Assembly (NCBI RefSeq): GCF_011440395.1
Contig: NZ_JAAOIX010000004.1
Location: 265,062 to 329,061 of the forward strand
Origin: Pseudomaricurvus alcaniphilus
Lineage (GTDB): Bacteria; Pseudomonadota; Gammaproteobacteria; Pseudomonadales; Cellvibrionaceae
Direction: 5' to 3'
Length of the DNA: 64,000 nucleotides
The notes under the pieces: generated by a model
The model's database searches: none
Told to the model about the DNA's origin: nothing
What the model saw: only the letters and a program-made list of their open reading frames with translations
Program-made: the position numbers and the translations under genes
Shown: piece after piece, positions 45,820 through 55,475 of the stretch
How positions within the stretch are numbered: position 1 is the first letter of the stretch
Layout of the letters: each line of letters opens with the position of its first letter

Positions 45820-47703
45820 TTACTTTTGGGCTCTGGCCCTGCGCAAACGCGCCTGGGCCGCCATTCTTACCTGGGCGTTCATCTCGCCGTAGTTGCTGTA
45901 TTTATGGCGCTGCACGATTTCAAAGAAGATGCCGTTGATGGCGCGGGTGTAAAAATGAATAAAATTGCCGGTTTCACTTTGATCGTACATCAGGTTGTAC
46001 TGGCGCAGGTCCGCCAGCAAACCCGGTTCCAGATCAAAGCGCGCCTCCAGGTCATCGTAGTAGTTCTCCGGGATCGGCAAAATCATGGCCTGGTCAACCC
46101 GCTTCACCAGGCCGAGGATGTCATCGCTGTTGAGGGCGATATGCTGTACCCCGGAACCCTTGTGCTCCTCCCGAAAGCGCTCAGTGGAGGCACCCCAGCT
46201 CTTCGACATATTGAACGGCAGTCGAATTTTCTTGTCCTTGCTGGTGGCAGTGCGGCTGACCACGATGCCGTAGGGGTCGATCAGATCCTGAGGCTGGGCG
46301 ATGCTGAGCCCGAACAGCACTTTATAAAACAGTGACGTAGAGAGAAATTCAGACTCTGACACCCCGCTGGTTATGTGATCCACCCGCATATCAACTGCGG
46401 GGCTTGGTGCAGAATCTGCCACGGCAATAAAGTCCACGTCGAAGAAGCGAGTACCGTCGGCGCTCTGCTGGACAAAGTACACCAACTCGCCGCCGACGCC
46501 CTTGATTGCGGGTATGTTCAGTTCACCGCTATCGATATCGCTTTCAAACTTGCGATAACCGAAATGCGCAGCGCGCTCCGCCATCCCTTCGGCATCGTCA
46601 GTGAGATAGGCCACGGCACATACAGAGACCCCGTGAACCAGGTAATAATTCTGGGCAAAACTGTCTGGCTCTTCATTGACCACAATGCTGACATCACCCT
46701 GGCGGTAGAGGCTGACTTCCTTGGAGCGATGGCGATGGGTTTTGGCAAACCCGAGGCTGCTGAGCAGCTTGATCAACTCATCTTTAGCGCCGCCTTCAGC
46801 GGCGAATTCAATAAATTCAATACTGTCAACACTCGCCTCTGGCGGCAAGTATTCTCCTGGTTTTACCCGCGAACCGGCGAGGTCCGGAGCCTCCTTGGCC
46901 ACCTCCTCCTGCAACCACAGCATGGAGCGCATGCCGTCCACCGCTGTCGGGCGACAGGGAGAGGAGCGAAACTCGTCGTTGAAAATTTCATGGGAAAAAT
47001 AGCCGTCGTAGCCGGTATTGATGACTGCCTTCATAAACTCCACCAGCGGAAAATCACCCTGCCCCGGAAAACAGCGGAAGTGACGGCTCCACTGCAGCAC
47101 GTCCATATCCAGCTGGGGTGCATCGGCCACCTGGATCAGGGCAATGCGATCCCCGGGAATGTCACTGATGGTACTCAGGTCCCGCCCGCGGGCAAAAATA
47201 TGAAAGCTGTCGAGAATAATGCCAAAGTTTTTCTGGTCTACCTGCTTCACCAGGTTCCAGGCCTGTTGATAGTCGCGAATATAGCGCCCCCAGGCCAGCG
47301 CCTCGTATCCCAGTTTGAACCTGCGTTTGCCGGCGCGCTCGGCCAGCTCGGTAAATTCTTCCACCCCACGCTCCAGGCTATCGATACAGTGGGGCGAGAC
47401 GTTGCTGCAAATCAGCAAGGTATCGGTTTCCAGCTCCTCCATCAGGTCGAACTTGCGCTCCGCGCGATCGAAGTTTTTCTGCATTTTTGCCTTCGGCATA
47501 CCTTCGAAATCGCGAAAGGGCTGCAACGCAATGATCTTCAGCCCTGCGTCCTCCGCCATTTGCTTGACTACCGCCGGCGACTCGTCAAACAGCATGAGAT
47601 CATTTTCAAAAATTTCGATGCCATCAAAGCCGGCAAACGAAGCTGCATCGATCTTTTGGCGTAAGTCTCCAGAGAGACACACAGATGCTATGGAGCGTTT
47701 CAT
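45820..47703 (-). CDS. quiC: 3-dehydroshikimate dehydratase (QuiC-type, with HPPD-like domain)
   Basis: A 627-residue bifunctional-looking protein. Residues 1 to about 280 form an AP-endonuclease-2/xylose-isomerase TIM barrel with the dehydroshikimate dehydratase blocks (FDGIEIFENDL, LQPFRDFEG, YEALAWGR, ILDSFHIFARG, FSHEIFNDEFR). After residue 290 there are two glyoxalase/HPPD-like modules (SIEFIEFAAEGG, RVDHITSGV, GSGVQHIALNSDDI, PENYYDDLEARF). It converts 3-dehydroshikimate to protocatechuate; the HPPD-like half is a regular part of this bacterial subfamily. A GAGGA site precedes ATG 47703. It follows the dehydrogenase gene (81 nt gap) on the same strand. No protocatechuate-cleavage genes are in the window. 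Confidence 0.9.
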   Translation of the reverse strand: MKRSIASVCLSGDLRQKIDAASFAGFDGIEIFENDLMLFDESPAVVKQMAEDAGLKIIALQPFRDFEGMPKAKMQKNFDRAERKFDLMEELETDTLLICSNVSPHCIDSLERGVEEFTELAERAGKRRFKLGYEALAWGRYIRDYQQAWNLVKQVDQKNFGIILDSFHIFARGRDLSTISDIPGDRIALIQVADAPQLDMDVLQWSRHFRCFPGQGDFPLVEFMKAVINTGYDGYFSHEIFNDEFRSSPCRPTAVDGMRSMLWLQEEVAKEAPDLAGSRVKPGEYLPPEASVDSIEFIEFAAEGGAKDELIKLLSSLGFAKTHRHRSKEVSLYRQGDVSIVVNEEPDSFAQNYYLVHGVSVCAVAYLTDDAEGMAERAAHFGYRKFESDIDSGELNIPAIKGVGGELVYFVQQSADGTRFFDVDFIAVADSAPSPAVDMRVDHITSGVSESEFLSTSLFYKVLFGLSIAQPQDLIDPYGIVVSRTATSKDKKIRLPFNMSKSWGASTERFREEHKGSGVQHIALNSDDILGLVKRVDQAMILPIPENYYDDLEARFDLEPGLLADLRQYNLMYDQSETGNFIHFYTRAINGIFFEIVQRHKYSNYGEMNAQVRMAAQARLRRARAQK

Positions 47704-47784
47704 TGGCGATTATCCTCTAGGTGAAGCTGTAAACCAGTCGGCAGGGCTATTGGTGCGCACTGGGTTGGGGCAAACTGCAGCGGC

Positions 47785-48627
47785 TTAGTCGAGCCAGCTC
47801 AGGGTGGTGGCAAGCAGTTCTTCGTTGGCGTCCACGTCAACGCCGGTAAAAATACGGAAGGCATCAAGCCCCTGAAAAACCCACAGATCGAAACCCGACA
47901 CACACTGCATGCCGGCTTGTCGACACTGAACAAGAAACTCCGTCTCCAGCGGTGTGTAGACAGCGTCAAAGGCCCATTGCTGGGCCCCGATAGCGGCGGC
48001 CGGAAACGCCGAGCCGGGATATTTGTACATACCCAACGCGGTGCAGTTCACCAACCCGTCCGCCGCCTGCATGGCATTTTTCAGGTCGTCGGCGGCAACC
48101 ACACTGGTGCTGACCCCCTGCCGCTGCAGCGCCTTGCAGAGCGATTGGGCCTGTTCCTCCACCAGGTCAAAAATGCTGATGTGGCTGGCACCTAGGTCCG
48201 CCAGGCCAAAGCCAATGGCGCGACCGACGCCACCGGCGCCACACAGCACTACCTTGCCCGGCTCGGTCACACCACGGCGGTACCGGTAACCGCGGACAAA
48301 ACCGCTGTAATCTGTATTGGCGCCATAAATCCGGCCCTGCTCAAACTTGAGGGTATTGTAGGAGCCAATGATTTCGTGACCGCTCACCGCCGGCTGCTGC
48401 ACCAGGTCGTAGACCTTTTGCTTGTAGGGGTGGGTTACATTGAGGCCGTGAAAACCGGCGGCCATCGCTTGATGGACTCGCTGTACCGGGTCGAAACCGG
48501 CAACTTGCTCGCCGTCAATCAGCTGGTAATCCAGTGAAACCTGCGCCAGGGAGCCCAGGTACTGTTGCAAGCGCGGCATCCTTGAGCGGGCAATTCCCGA
48601 TCCCATCAGCCCCATTAATAGAGTCAT
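47785..48627 (-). CDS. Quinate/shikimate dehydrogenase (AroE-like)
   Basis: A 280-residue AroE-family enzyme. N-terminal substrate-binding motifs are GSGIARSRMP and GLNVTHPYKQ (catalytic Lys) with NTDYSGF. The NAD(P)-binding motif is LCGAGGVGRAIGFGL, and the tail is FDLWVFQGLDAFRIFTG. The GSGI-x2-SR opening is typical of catabolic YdiB/QuiB-like members. It oxidises shikimate (or quinate) to 3-dehydroshikimate (3-dehydroquinate). ATG 48627 follows an AAGGTAC site; the extension to 48699 lacks family residues. It is the first gene of the aroE-like/quiC unit and is divergent from the LysR regulator across an operator. Confidence 0.88.
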   Translation of the reverse strand: MTLLMGLMGSGIARSRMPRLQQYLGSLAQVSLDYQLIDGEQVAGFDPVQRVHQAMAAGFHGLNVTHPYKQKVYDLVQQPAVSGHEIIGSYNTLKFEQGRIYGANTDYSGFVRGYRYRRGVTEPGKVVLCGAGGVGRAIGFGLADLGASHISIFDLVEEQAQSLCKALQRQGVSTSVVAADDLKNAMQAADGLVNCTALGMYKYPGSAFPAAAIGAQQWAFDAVYTPLETEFLVQCRQAGMQCVSGFDLWVFQGLDAFRIFTGVDVDANEELLATTLSWLD

Positions 48628-48737
48628 TGGCGTACCTTGATTAATTGTTGTGTGTTGCAGCCTGTTGTTCGGATTTACATTGGCTCCATTTAATTTCATG
48701 CCACCCTGCTTGTAAAATATCCAGAGTTACACTCCCT

Positions 48738-48752
48738 ATAACACGGTGTTAT
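48738..48752. promoter_or_regulatory. LysR-type box ATAAC-N5-GTTAT, site 3
   Basis: ATAACACGGTGTTAT is a perfect 7-1-7 palindrome between the divergent dehydrogenase and LysR genes. This is the classical position for autoregulation by the LysR protein at 48862-49752. Confidence 0.8.
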
Positions 48753-48861
48753 TTACCCTGCCGAAGCCCTGGCCAAACACCAGCCGCGATCGCTATTTGC
48801 ATCGCCAACCGACTGTGCTTTACTAGGCATCACCTAAATCCAATAACATAAAGGCTGCCAC

Positions 48862-49752
48862 ATGCTGCTGAATTTCAGGCAACTGGAGGTTTTTCGCGCG
48901 ATCATGATCGCCAAAACGGTAAGTGGCGCGGCTGAACTCCTGCACGTTTCCCAACCGGGGATCAGCCGGCTGCTGAAATACATGGAGTACAAGCTCGGCA
49001 TCGAACTCTTTGAACGCCACAAGGGACGCCTGATACCCACTCCCGAAGGGCGGGAATTGTTCAAGGAGCTGGAGCCCATTTATCAGCGTGTGGAAGACCT
49101 CGACGTCACCATAAATCGCATCACCCGGCCAGACAATCTGCAATTCCAGATTGCCTGCACACCCAGCCTCGCCAACTATGTACTGCCCTACCTGCTGGCC
49201 AGGGTAAAAGCCAAGCTCCCCGGCGTCAGTGTCAAGCTGGAAACCCTGCCCAATGAAGAAATTGCCGAATACCTTATCCAGCGACGCATCGATTTCGCGC
49301 TGGCCTTTTACTGTCCCGACCACCCGCTGCTGATGGCTGAGGCCTCGATCAATGTCGGCATGGTCTGCGTAGTACCCGAGGACCACCCGCTGGCCAGCCG
49401 CAAGTCGTTGAAATTCAGTGATATTGTCGACTGTGACATGATCACTTATTACGCCGAGACGTTGCTGGGTAAAAAGATCAATCAGGCGTTCGCGGAGCTG
49501 GAGCGGGAGCCCCGGATGGTGGTGATGGTGCGCTACGCCGATGACGCCTGCGCGATGGTTGAGCAGGGGCTGGGCATCACCGTGGCCTTTGAATACACCG
49601 CCATGCCCCAGCGTTTCCCCAACCTCAGGGCCATTCCCATCAAGAGCAGCAAACAACGCTTGCACTTTTTGCGTCACAATGGCATCGCCCTATCGAACAA
49701 TGTACGCAAGTTCTACGAGCTGGCAAAAACGGAATTACGCGCTCTCGACTAG
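48862..49752 (+). CDS. LysR-family transcriptional regulator of the quinate/shikimate locus
   Basis: A 296-residue LysR protein. The N-terminal winged helix-turn-helix ([34 protein letters not shown] region) is followed by a periplasmic-binding-like effector domain ([23 protein letters not shown] onward). It is divergent from the shikimate dehydrogenase gene, with a perfect palindrome between them, and its 3' end overlaps that of aroQ by 4 nt. It probably senses quinate, shikimate or an intermediate and controls all genes carrying the ATAAC-N5-GTTAT box in this region. Confidence 0.9.
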   Translation: MLLNFRQLEVFRAIMIAKTVSGAAELLHVSQPGISRLLKYMEYKLGIELFERHKGRLIPTPEGRELFKELEPIYQRVEDLDVTINRITRPDNLQFQIACTPSLANYVLPYLLARVKAKLPGVSVKLETLPNEEIAEYLIQRRIDFALAFYCPDHPLLMAEASINVGMVCVVPEDHPLASRKSLKFSDIVDCDMITYYAETLLGKKINQAFAELEREPRMVVMVRYADDACAMVEQGLGITVAFEYTAMPQRFPNLRAIPIKSSKQRLHFLRHNGIALSNNVRKFYELAKTELRALD

Positions 49753-50195
49753 GCCCCCGCCACCGGCATCGAGGCGAAATACTCCAGCGCCAGCAGGTAA
49801 CCGAGAGTTCCGAGGCCGGCAATCACCCCCTCGGCCCGGCTCGACACCCAGGAGTGATGACGAAAAGCCTCGCGCTGGTGAATGTTGGAAATATGCACTT
49901 CGATCACCGGCGCATCAAAGGTATTCAAGGCATCCAGAATCGCCACTGAGGTATGACTGTAGGCCGCCGGATTGATGATTATGCCGGCGGCCATCTCCCG
50001 CGCCTCGTGAATTTTGTCGACGATGGCGCCCTCGTGATTGCTCTGGAAAAAATCCAGCTCCAGCCCCTGTTGCTTGGCCTTGGCACGCATCTTCAATTCG
50101 ATATCGGCCAGGGTTTCGGTACCGTAAATTTCCGGTTGGCGCTTGCCCAACAGGTTGAGGTTGGGGCCATTAAGGACATAGATAACTTGTTGCAT
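49749..50195 (-). CDS. aroQ: Type II 3-dehydroquinate dehydratase
   Basis: A 148-residue dodecameric-type dehydroquinase. It shows [18 protein letters not shown] (catalytic Arg and Tyr), [30 protein letters not shown] (His) and [17 protein letters not shown]. It interconverts 3-dehydroquinate and 3-dehydroshikimate; here it links quinate oxidation to QuiC. A housekeeping copy may exist elsewhere, and this one sits among catabolic genes. It is divergent from the MFS carrier and shares a near-perfect LysR box with it. The GTG at 50225 is an alternative start, but the conserved chain begins at ATG 50195. Confidence 0.93.
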   Translation of the reverse strand: MQQVIYVLNGPNLNLLGKRQPEIYGTETLADIELKMRAKAKQQGLELDFFQSNHEGAIVDKIHEAREMAAGIIINPAAYSHTSVAILDALNTFDAPVIEVHISNIHQREAFRHHSWVSSRAEGVIAGLGTLGYLLALEYFASMPVAGA

Positions 50196-50346
50196 AATGA
50201 GTCGATTTGCTCCTGCGATTAACACTTAAGTCAGGCGCCTATTCAAGCCAGCCAGGCGCGTAAAAGCAAAGACCAATTGTGAGCACAACCATGCATTGAG
50301 GTTATATACCCGGAGGCCATTACGAGCTGGTCAGTACCAGCCACCC

Positions 50347-50361
50347 ATAATGCCAGGTTAT
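50347..50361. promoter_or_regulatory. LysR-type box, site 4 (one mismatch)
   Basis: ATAAT-GCCAG-GTTAT, the 5-5-5 box with one mismatch, lies between the divergent aroQ and MFS genes. Confidence 0.6.
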
Positions 50362-50481
50362 AGGAGGGGTATTTTTGAGTATTTGAATCACAGTGCCTGA
50401 TTTCCTTACCATGGCAGTTATAACCAATATCTACCTGTTGTCGATATTCAAATAATTTCACCACAGAACACAGGAAATCCC

Positions 50482-51864
50482 ATGGCTACAGATGTCCTTG
50501 CTTCCTCCCCACCGCCCGCGGCCAATAGCGGCAGCATCCACCCCGGCACTTACGACGAGTGCATTGGCATGCTGCGCGACCTGGTAGACAACAAGCTGAT
50601 GTCCGGGCTGCAAATCCTGGTGGTGATGATCTGCTTCACCCTCAATATGCTCGACGGCATGGATGTGGTATTAATGTCCTATGCGGCACCGGTATTGGCC
50701 GACGACTGGGCCATTCCCGCCGCCGCGCTCGGCGCTGTGTTCAGCGCCGCCCTGGTGGGCATGACGTTTGGCTGCCTTGCCATTGCCCCTTACGCCGATG
50801 TCATCGGCAGGCGGCGCATGATCATGGCAGCGCTGTTCGTAATCACCACCGGCATGCTGATTTCGGGTATCTGTCAAACCATCTGGCAACTGGCGGCCGC
50901 GCGGGTGTACACCGGTCTTGGCGTGGGCGCCATTCTCGCCAGCATGGCCGCCATGACCGCGGAGTTTTCCTCTGAGAAGAAGCGCAACCTGTGTGTGGCA
51001 TTTTTGCAGGCAGGCTACCCTATCGGCGCGGTGATGACCGGTTTTGTCTCCGCCTGGATTATGCCAGACTACGGCTGGCGCCCCATGTTTATTGGCGCCG
51101 GTATTATCACTGGCCTGATGCTGCCAGTGGTGTATTTTCTGCTGCCAGAATCGCTGGAGTTCCTCGCCAAAAAACAACCCCGTGGCGCCATCAAGGATCT
51201 CAATCGCACCCTGACCAGGATGGGTGCCCCTACCCTGGCAGCCCTGCCCGAACAGCCCCACGACGCCCACCACAAGACCAGCGTCAAGGCACTGTTTGAG
51301 GGCCCGCGTCGCTTTTCCACCATCATGCTTTGGTCAGGCGTCTTCCTGGGGTTCTTCACTCTGTATTTTGTTATCAGCTGGATCCCGAAGATCGCAGTGG
51401 ATGCCGGCCTGCCACTGGACAAGGGGATCTACGCCGGTACTGCCTATAACCTGGGCTCTTTTGTCGGCAGCATTTTCCTCGGCTGGATTTCCGCTCGCTA
51501 TGGCTTACAGCGCATGATCTTCCTGTTTTTTACCCTCGCGGCGGTGATGCTGATGGTCTTTGGCTCGGTGCAAATGGGCGTGTTCTTTATTCTGCTCTCG
51601 GCGTTCATTATTGGTATCACCCTCAACGGCGGCTTTAATGGCTTCTGGCCTACTGCCGCTCGTCTCTACCCTACCGAAATCCGCGCCACCGGTGTGGGCT
51701 GGGCGGTGGGTGCCGGGCGTGCCGGCGCGGTACTCGGCCCTCTGGTGGGGGGTTACCTGTTGCAATCCGGTGTCGGCCTGGCAGTAACTTTCGCCGTCTT
51801 CGCGGTGCCTTTGGTGCTGGCGGGCATCGCCGCACTGAACATTCGCTCCAGGGACTTTGCCTGA
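50482..51864 (+). CDS. MFS transporter, aromatic acid/H+ symporter family
   Basis: A 460-residue carrier with 12 predicted helices. It has the AAHS signature: GMDVVLMSYAAPVLADDW in helix 1, the ADVIGRRRM loop between helices 2 and 3, and LQAGYPIGA later. Family members carry protocatechuate, 4-hydroxybenzoate, shikimate or quinate. Adjacency to aroQ and the LysR box suggests uptake of quinate or shikimate across the inner membrane. The N-terminal ~35 residues are a soluble extension. A strong terminator follows. Confidence 0.9.
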   Translation: MATDVLASSPPPAANSGSIHPGTYDECIGMLRDLVDNKLMSGLQILVVMICFTLNMLDGMDVVLMSYAAPVLADDWAIPAAALGAVFSAALVGMTFGCLAIAPYADVIGRRRMIMAALFVITTGMLISGICQTIWQLAAARVYTGLGVGAILASMAAMTAEFSSEKKRNLCVAFLQAGYPIGAVMTGFVSAWIMPDYGWRPMFIGAGIITGLMLPVVYFLLPESLEFLAKKQPRGAIKDLNRTLTRMGAPTLAALPEQPHDAHHKTSVKALFEGPRRFSTIMLWSGVFLGFFTLYFVISWIPKIAVDAGLPLDKGIYAGTAYNLGSFVGSIFLGWISARYGLQRMIFLFFTLAAVMLMVFGSVQMGVFFILLSAFIIGITLNGGFNGFWPTAARLYPTEIRATGVGWAVGAGRAGAVLGPLVGGYLLQSGVGLAVTFAVFAVPLVLAGIAALNIRSRDFA

Positions 51865-51921
51865 GCTACCGCTGCCATTTCGCGACAGCAAATTTGGCAA
51901 CAAATAGCTAACACAAAGCGC

Positions 51922-51950
51922 AACGGCTGCTAACCACAGCCGTTTTTTTT
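51922..51950 (+). terminator. Rho-independent terminator after the MFS gene
   Basis: AACGGCTG pairs with CAGCCGTT across a 7-nt loop, and a run of eight T follows (51943-51950). Confidence 0.9.
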
Positions 51951-52020
51951 GCTTCAAATTTCACGCAACTCGGTAACGGTAACGCATATCCTGCTGATCA
52001 GCGCAGGCAACTGGCAAACC

Positions 52021-52035
52021 ATACCTGCGTGTTAT
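52021..52035. promoter_or_regulatory. LysR-type box, site 5 (one mismatch)
   Basis: ATACC-TGCGT-GTTAT, one mismatch from the 5-5-5 box, lies about 125 nt upstream of the second TonB receptor. A further inverted repeat, GGTAAA/TTTACC, follows near 52041-52063. Confidence 0.5.
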
Positions 52036-52160
52036 AGTCGGTAAATTTATAGGTATTTTACCGCGCGCAAGCAGATGGATTCTAATAGGCGAAGCTCGAT
52101 TCGGATACACAATCGCTCTATCAAACCGATACAAAAACCTAAATTACGGGGAGAATCTGT

Positions 52161-55058
52161 ATGACACTACCTAAACCAGCCTTTAGGCTATCGCTGCTTG
52201 CACTTGCGGTTGCGGCGGCAAGCTATAGCCAAATTGAAACCGCTCAAGCAGCGGACAGCTCAGTAATCGAAGAAGTTATGGTGACCGGATCGCGTATTGT
52301 AAGAAAGGACTACGCCTCTTCCAGCCCGGTGACCACCGTTGACACAGATGCCATTCAAGCCAGCGGCTCCGTAGAGCTGGAAGGTGCGCTGAACCAGATG
52401 CCGCAGTTCGGCGAAGGCGCCACCGGCCAGACCAATGCCATCGGCGGCGGCGGCGGCGCCTCCCTGAACCTGCGCTCCCTGGGCACCAACCGCAACCTGG
52501 TGCTGTTGGACGGCCGCCGCCTGCCCATCGCCAGTGCCTTTGGTGAGGTCGACATCAATATGGTGCCCAGTGCCCTGGTGCGCAATGTCGAAGTGCTGAC
52601 CGGTGGCGCTTCCTCCGTGTACGGTTCCGAGGCCATCTCCGGGGTTGTCAACTTCCAAAGCAAGTCGGATTACGAAGGCCTGGAACTGGATATCCAGTAC
52701 GGCGATTCCTTTGATGGTGGTCTCGAAAAAAATGATGTGTCGCTGCTGGGCGGTGCGTCAATTGCCGAAGGTCGCGGCCATGCCATGATCGCCCTCGGCC
52801 GCACCGAGCGCACCGAGTTACGTGGCTCAGATCGCGATTTCTTCAGGTTTGCCGTACCCTCCTCTTTTATCGGCCAGGGGACTTTCCGCTCTGGCGGTAA
52901 TGCGCCCTCCCAGGCGGCACTTAATGCACTGTTTGCCGGCTATGGCGTTAGCGGCACACCCGGCACCGACCAGATCGGCTTCAACGACGACGGTACCCTG
53001 TTCAGCCAGGGCAATGCTCTCAATTACAAGGGGCCAACCAACGCTCAGGATCCCCAGTACTGGGTGCAACCCAGCGGCGCGGTGCGTATGCCGGTCGGCC
53101 AACAGGGCCTGGTGATCAAACCTTTGGAGCGTTACACCGCCTTTGCCAAGTTCGATTACGACCTGACCGAAAACGTCACTGGCTACGCCCAGTATATGTA
53201 CGCCAACTCCACTACAGAGGGCAATGTTGGCGGCAATATTACCTTGCAGGGTCCCACCGCCCTGGTGCCGGTTACCAACCCCTTTATACCGGGTGACCTG
53301 GCGACCTTGCTGGCCAGTCGTCCAGACCCGGGGGCTGACTTCATTTTAAACAAGCGCTTTATGTCCATCAACGAACGCGCTTTTGACGAGCAGTTCATTA
53401 CCAGCCAGTACCTGGTCGGACTGAAAGGCGATGTGGGCTTCAAGGATTGGACTTTTGATGCCTACGTCGCTCGCGACGCCATGGATTCCACCGAATCCAA
53501 TATCAATAGCCTGCTGGGGTCACGCCTGAACAGCTTGCTGCAAGCGGCCGACGGCGGCGCCTCCATTTGCGAGGGTGGCTTCAATCCTTTCGGCCTCGCT
53601 AACAGCGCGGCCATCTCTCCGGAGTGCCAGGCCTATCTGGCGCCGACCACTATCTCCACCCTGGAAACCCGGCGCACAACCTTTGAGGGTACTGTAACCG
53701 GTTCCCTGTTTGCCATTCCCGCTGGCGAGGTCATGTACTCTCTGACCTACAGCTATCGTAAAGACAGCCTGGACTATGCCCCCAGTATCAGCCTGTCCAC
53801 CGATGATGTGCTCGGCAGGGGCCCCTCTTTTGCCTCCTCCGGCGAGACCGTCAACAAAGAAATTGGCGGCGAACTGTTGGTACCGCTGCTGCAAGACGCG
53901 CCGCTGGTTCAGAGCCTCGACCTGACCCTGGGCTACCGGGTTTCCGACCAGGACGTTACCGGCGATTTTGATTCCTGGAAAGTGGGCCTCGAGTGGCGCC
54001 CCACAGACTCTGTCTTTGTTCGCGGTAGCGTCCAGCAGGCCGTGCGCGCGCCGAACATTGGGGAATTGTTCAGCTCCTCAGTGGGCAGCGAAGTGACCGT
54101 CGGCAACCCGCCAACAGGGGGCGATCCCTGTGATGTCCGGACCGAGTCCCGCAACGGTGCAGACGCTGCAGACATTCGCAACCTGTGTCTTGCCCAGGGT
54201 ATTTCCGCTGCGCAAATAGACACTTTCCAACATACCACCACCTCGATGCCCACCTCTGCGGGCGGCAACCTGGATTTGAAACCGGAAGTGGCCGATACCA
54301 TGACCATCGGTTTTGTCTGGGAGCCGGCCCTTGATAACCAGGAGCTTTCCATCGCCGTGGACTACTGGAGCATCGAGATCGAGGATGTGATCAATACCAT
54401 CAACGGCAACGATGCCATTGCCAAGTGCTTCAGCTCATCTTCAAATCCGGGCCTCTCCAATAGCAACGAATTCTGCCAGTTGATAAGCCGGGAAAGCGCC
54501 ACTGGCACTGTCTCAAGGATCGAAACCAACTACCTGAATCTGGCGGCTTTGAGAACCGACGGTATCGATGTTCAGGCCACCTGGGGAATGGATGTTGGTC
54601 CCGGCGCTTTGAAAGTAAACGGCAGCCTTACCTGGCTCAACAGCTACGAAGAGCAAGCGCTCCCGGGCGAGGATTTCCTGGATTACAAAGGCACCATTGA
54701 CGGCCCCGCCAACCGGGCTGCCGACAACAACGTGCACCCGGAATGGAGCGCCCTGATTGCGCCCAGCTATGCAATAGGCCCCGCCGAAGTGACGCTGCGC
54801 TGGCGCTACACCCACGGCATGGAAGACCGGGATACCGTGCTGGATTCCAGCAGCCAGACCCCGGGCGTATCCAGCTTCAGTTACTTTGATCTGAGCGGCA
54901 AGTGGACCTTCAATGAGAACTATACCCTCAGGGGCGGCATCACTAACCTGTTTGACAAAGCACCGCCGATCGTCGGTGGTGGTATCGGCGATACCCGTGC
55001 CGGCACCTACGACATTGTCGGTCGCTCGTTCTTCGTCGGCTTCAATGCCAGCTTCTAG
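52161..55058 (+). CDS. TonB-dependent receptor, intact paralogue of the interrupted one
   Basis: A 965-residue receptor with a signal peptide (MTLPKPAFRLSLLALAVAAA...), a plug with VMVTGSRIVRKDYASSSPVTTV, LLDGRRLPIA and VEVLTGGASSVYGSEAISG, and a barrel ending VGFNASF. It shares most plug blocks with 42068-44944, so the two arose by duplication. A GGGGAGAATCTGT ribosome site precedes ATG 52161. Its position at the end of the quinate/shikimate block and its upstream LysR-like box suggest a role in import of the same class of aromatic or alicyclic esters. Because the other copy is broken, this one may now carry the function alone. Confidence 0.9.
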   Translation: MTLPKPAFRLSLLALAVAAASYSQIETAQAADSSVIEEVMVTGSRIVRKDYASSSPVTTVDTDAIQASGSVELEGALNQMPQFGEGATGQTNAIGGGGGASLNLRSLGTNRNLVLLDGRRLPIASAFGEVDINMVPSALVRNVEVLTGGASSVYGSEAISGVVNFQSKSDYEGLELDIQYGDSFDGGLEKNDVSLLGGASIAEGRGHAMIALGRTERTELRGSDRDFFRFAVPSSFIGQGTFRSGGNAPSQAALNALFAGYGVSGTPGTDQIGFNDDGTLFSQGNALNYKGPTNAQDPQYWVQPSGAVRMPVGQQGLVIKPLERYTAFAKFDYDLTENVTGYAQYMYANSTTEGNVGGNITLQGPTALVPVTNPFIPGDLATLLASRPDPGADFILNKRFMSINERAFDEQFITSQYLVGLKGDVGFKDWTFDAYVARDAMDSTESNINSLLGSRLNSLLQAADGGASICEGGFNPFGLANSAAISPECQAYLAPTTISTLETRRTTFEGTVTGSLFAIPAGEVMYSLTYSYRKDSLDYAPSISLSTDDVLGRGPSFASSGETVNKEIGGELLVPLLQDAPLVQSLDLTLGYRVSDQDVTGDFDSWKVGLEWRPTDSVFVRGSVQQAVRAPNIGELFSSSVGSEVTVGNPPTGGDPCDVRTESRNGADAADIRNLCLAQGISAAQIDTFQHTTTSMPTSAGGNLDLKPEVADTMTIGFVWEPALDNQELSIAVDYWSIEIEDVINTINGNDAIAKCFSSSSNPGLSNSNEFCQLISRESATGTVSRIETNYLNLAALRTDGIDVQATWGMDVGPGALKVNGSLTWLNSYEEQALPGEDFLDYKGTIDGPANRAADNNVHPEWSALIAPSYAIGPAEVTLRWRYTHGMEDRDTVLDSSSQTPGVSSFSYFDLSGKWTFNENYTLRGGITNLFDKAPPIVGGGIGDTRAGTYDIVGRSFFVGFNASF

Positions 55059-55157
55059 GTAAACAACCGCCCTGCCCCAATTTCGCAGGACCCCGGGGGC
55101 GGGGCGCTTACCTTCCGAAACCAGGGTAAAGGGGACGGTAAAGGGGACGGGGTAAAG

Positions 55158-55420
55158 GGGTCGGAGTGATTATTTTTTAACCACCGGCCCCTGACCTTGC
55201 TCCCCTTTCAGGGGTTGTCAGGATATTGATTCAGTTGTACATCAGATATCCAACAGCATTTACATCAATAGAACTTCCAGCTTTATAAAGCAGCGCTCAG
55301 GCTGTTTACCCCACGGCATTAGCTGGCAAGACACACCCAACTACAATGCATCATGCCCACTTTGGTGTATTTTAAAGCCTACGAGGCCAGAAGTTGGTCA
55401 AAGTTTAATCCCTCCGTCCC
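55158..55420. mobile_element. MITE-like element, copy 2 (263 bp)
   Basis: Similar along its length to 37611-37877 and bounded by the same terminal inverted repeats, with mutations at the left end (GGGTCGGAGTGATTA) and an intact right end (55406-55420). A 12-bp direct repeat (taaaggggacgg) precedes it at 55127-55157. It lies between the second TonB receptor and an Lrp gene remnant. Confidence 0.78.
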
Positions 55421-55475
55421 CTTTTCTATAAAACCATACTTCGATGCACGACAAGAAACAGGCCATAGGCGAAGC

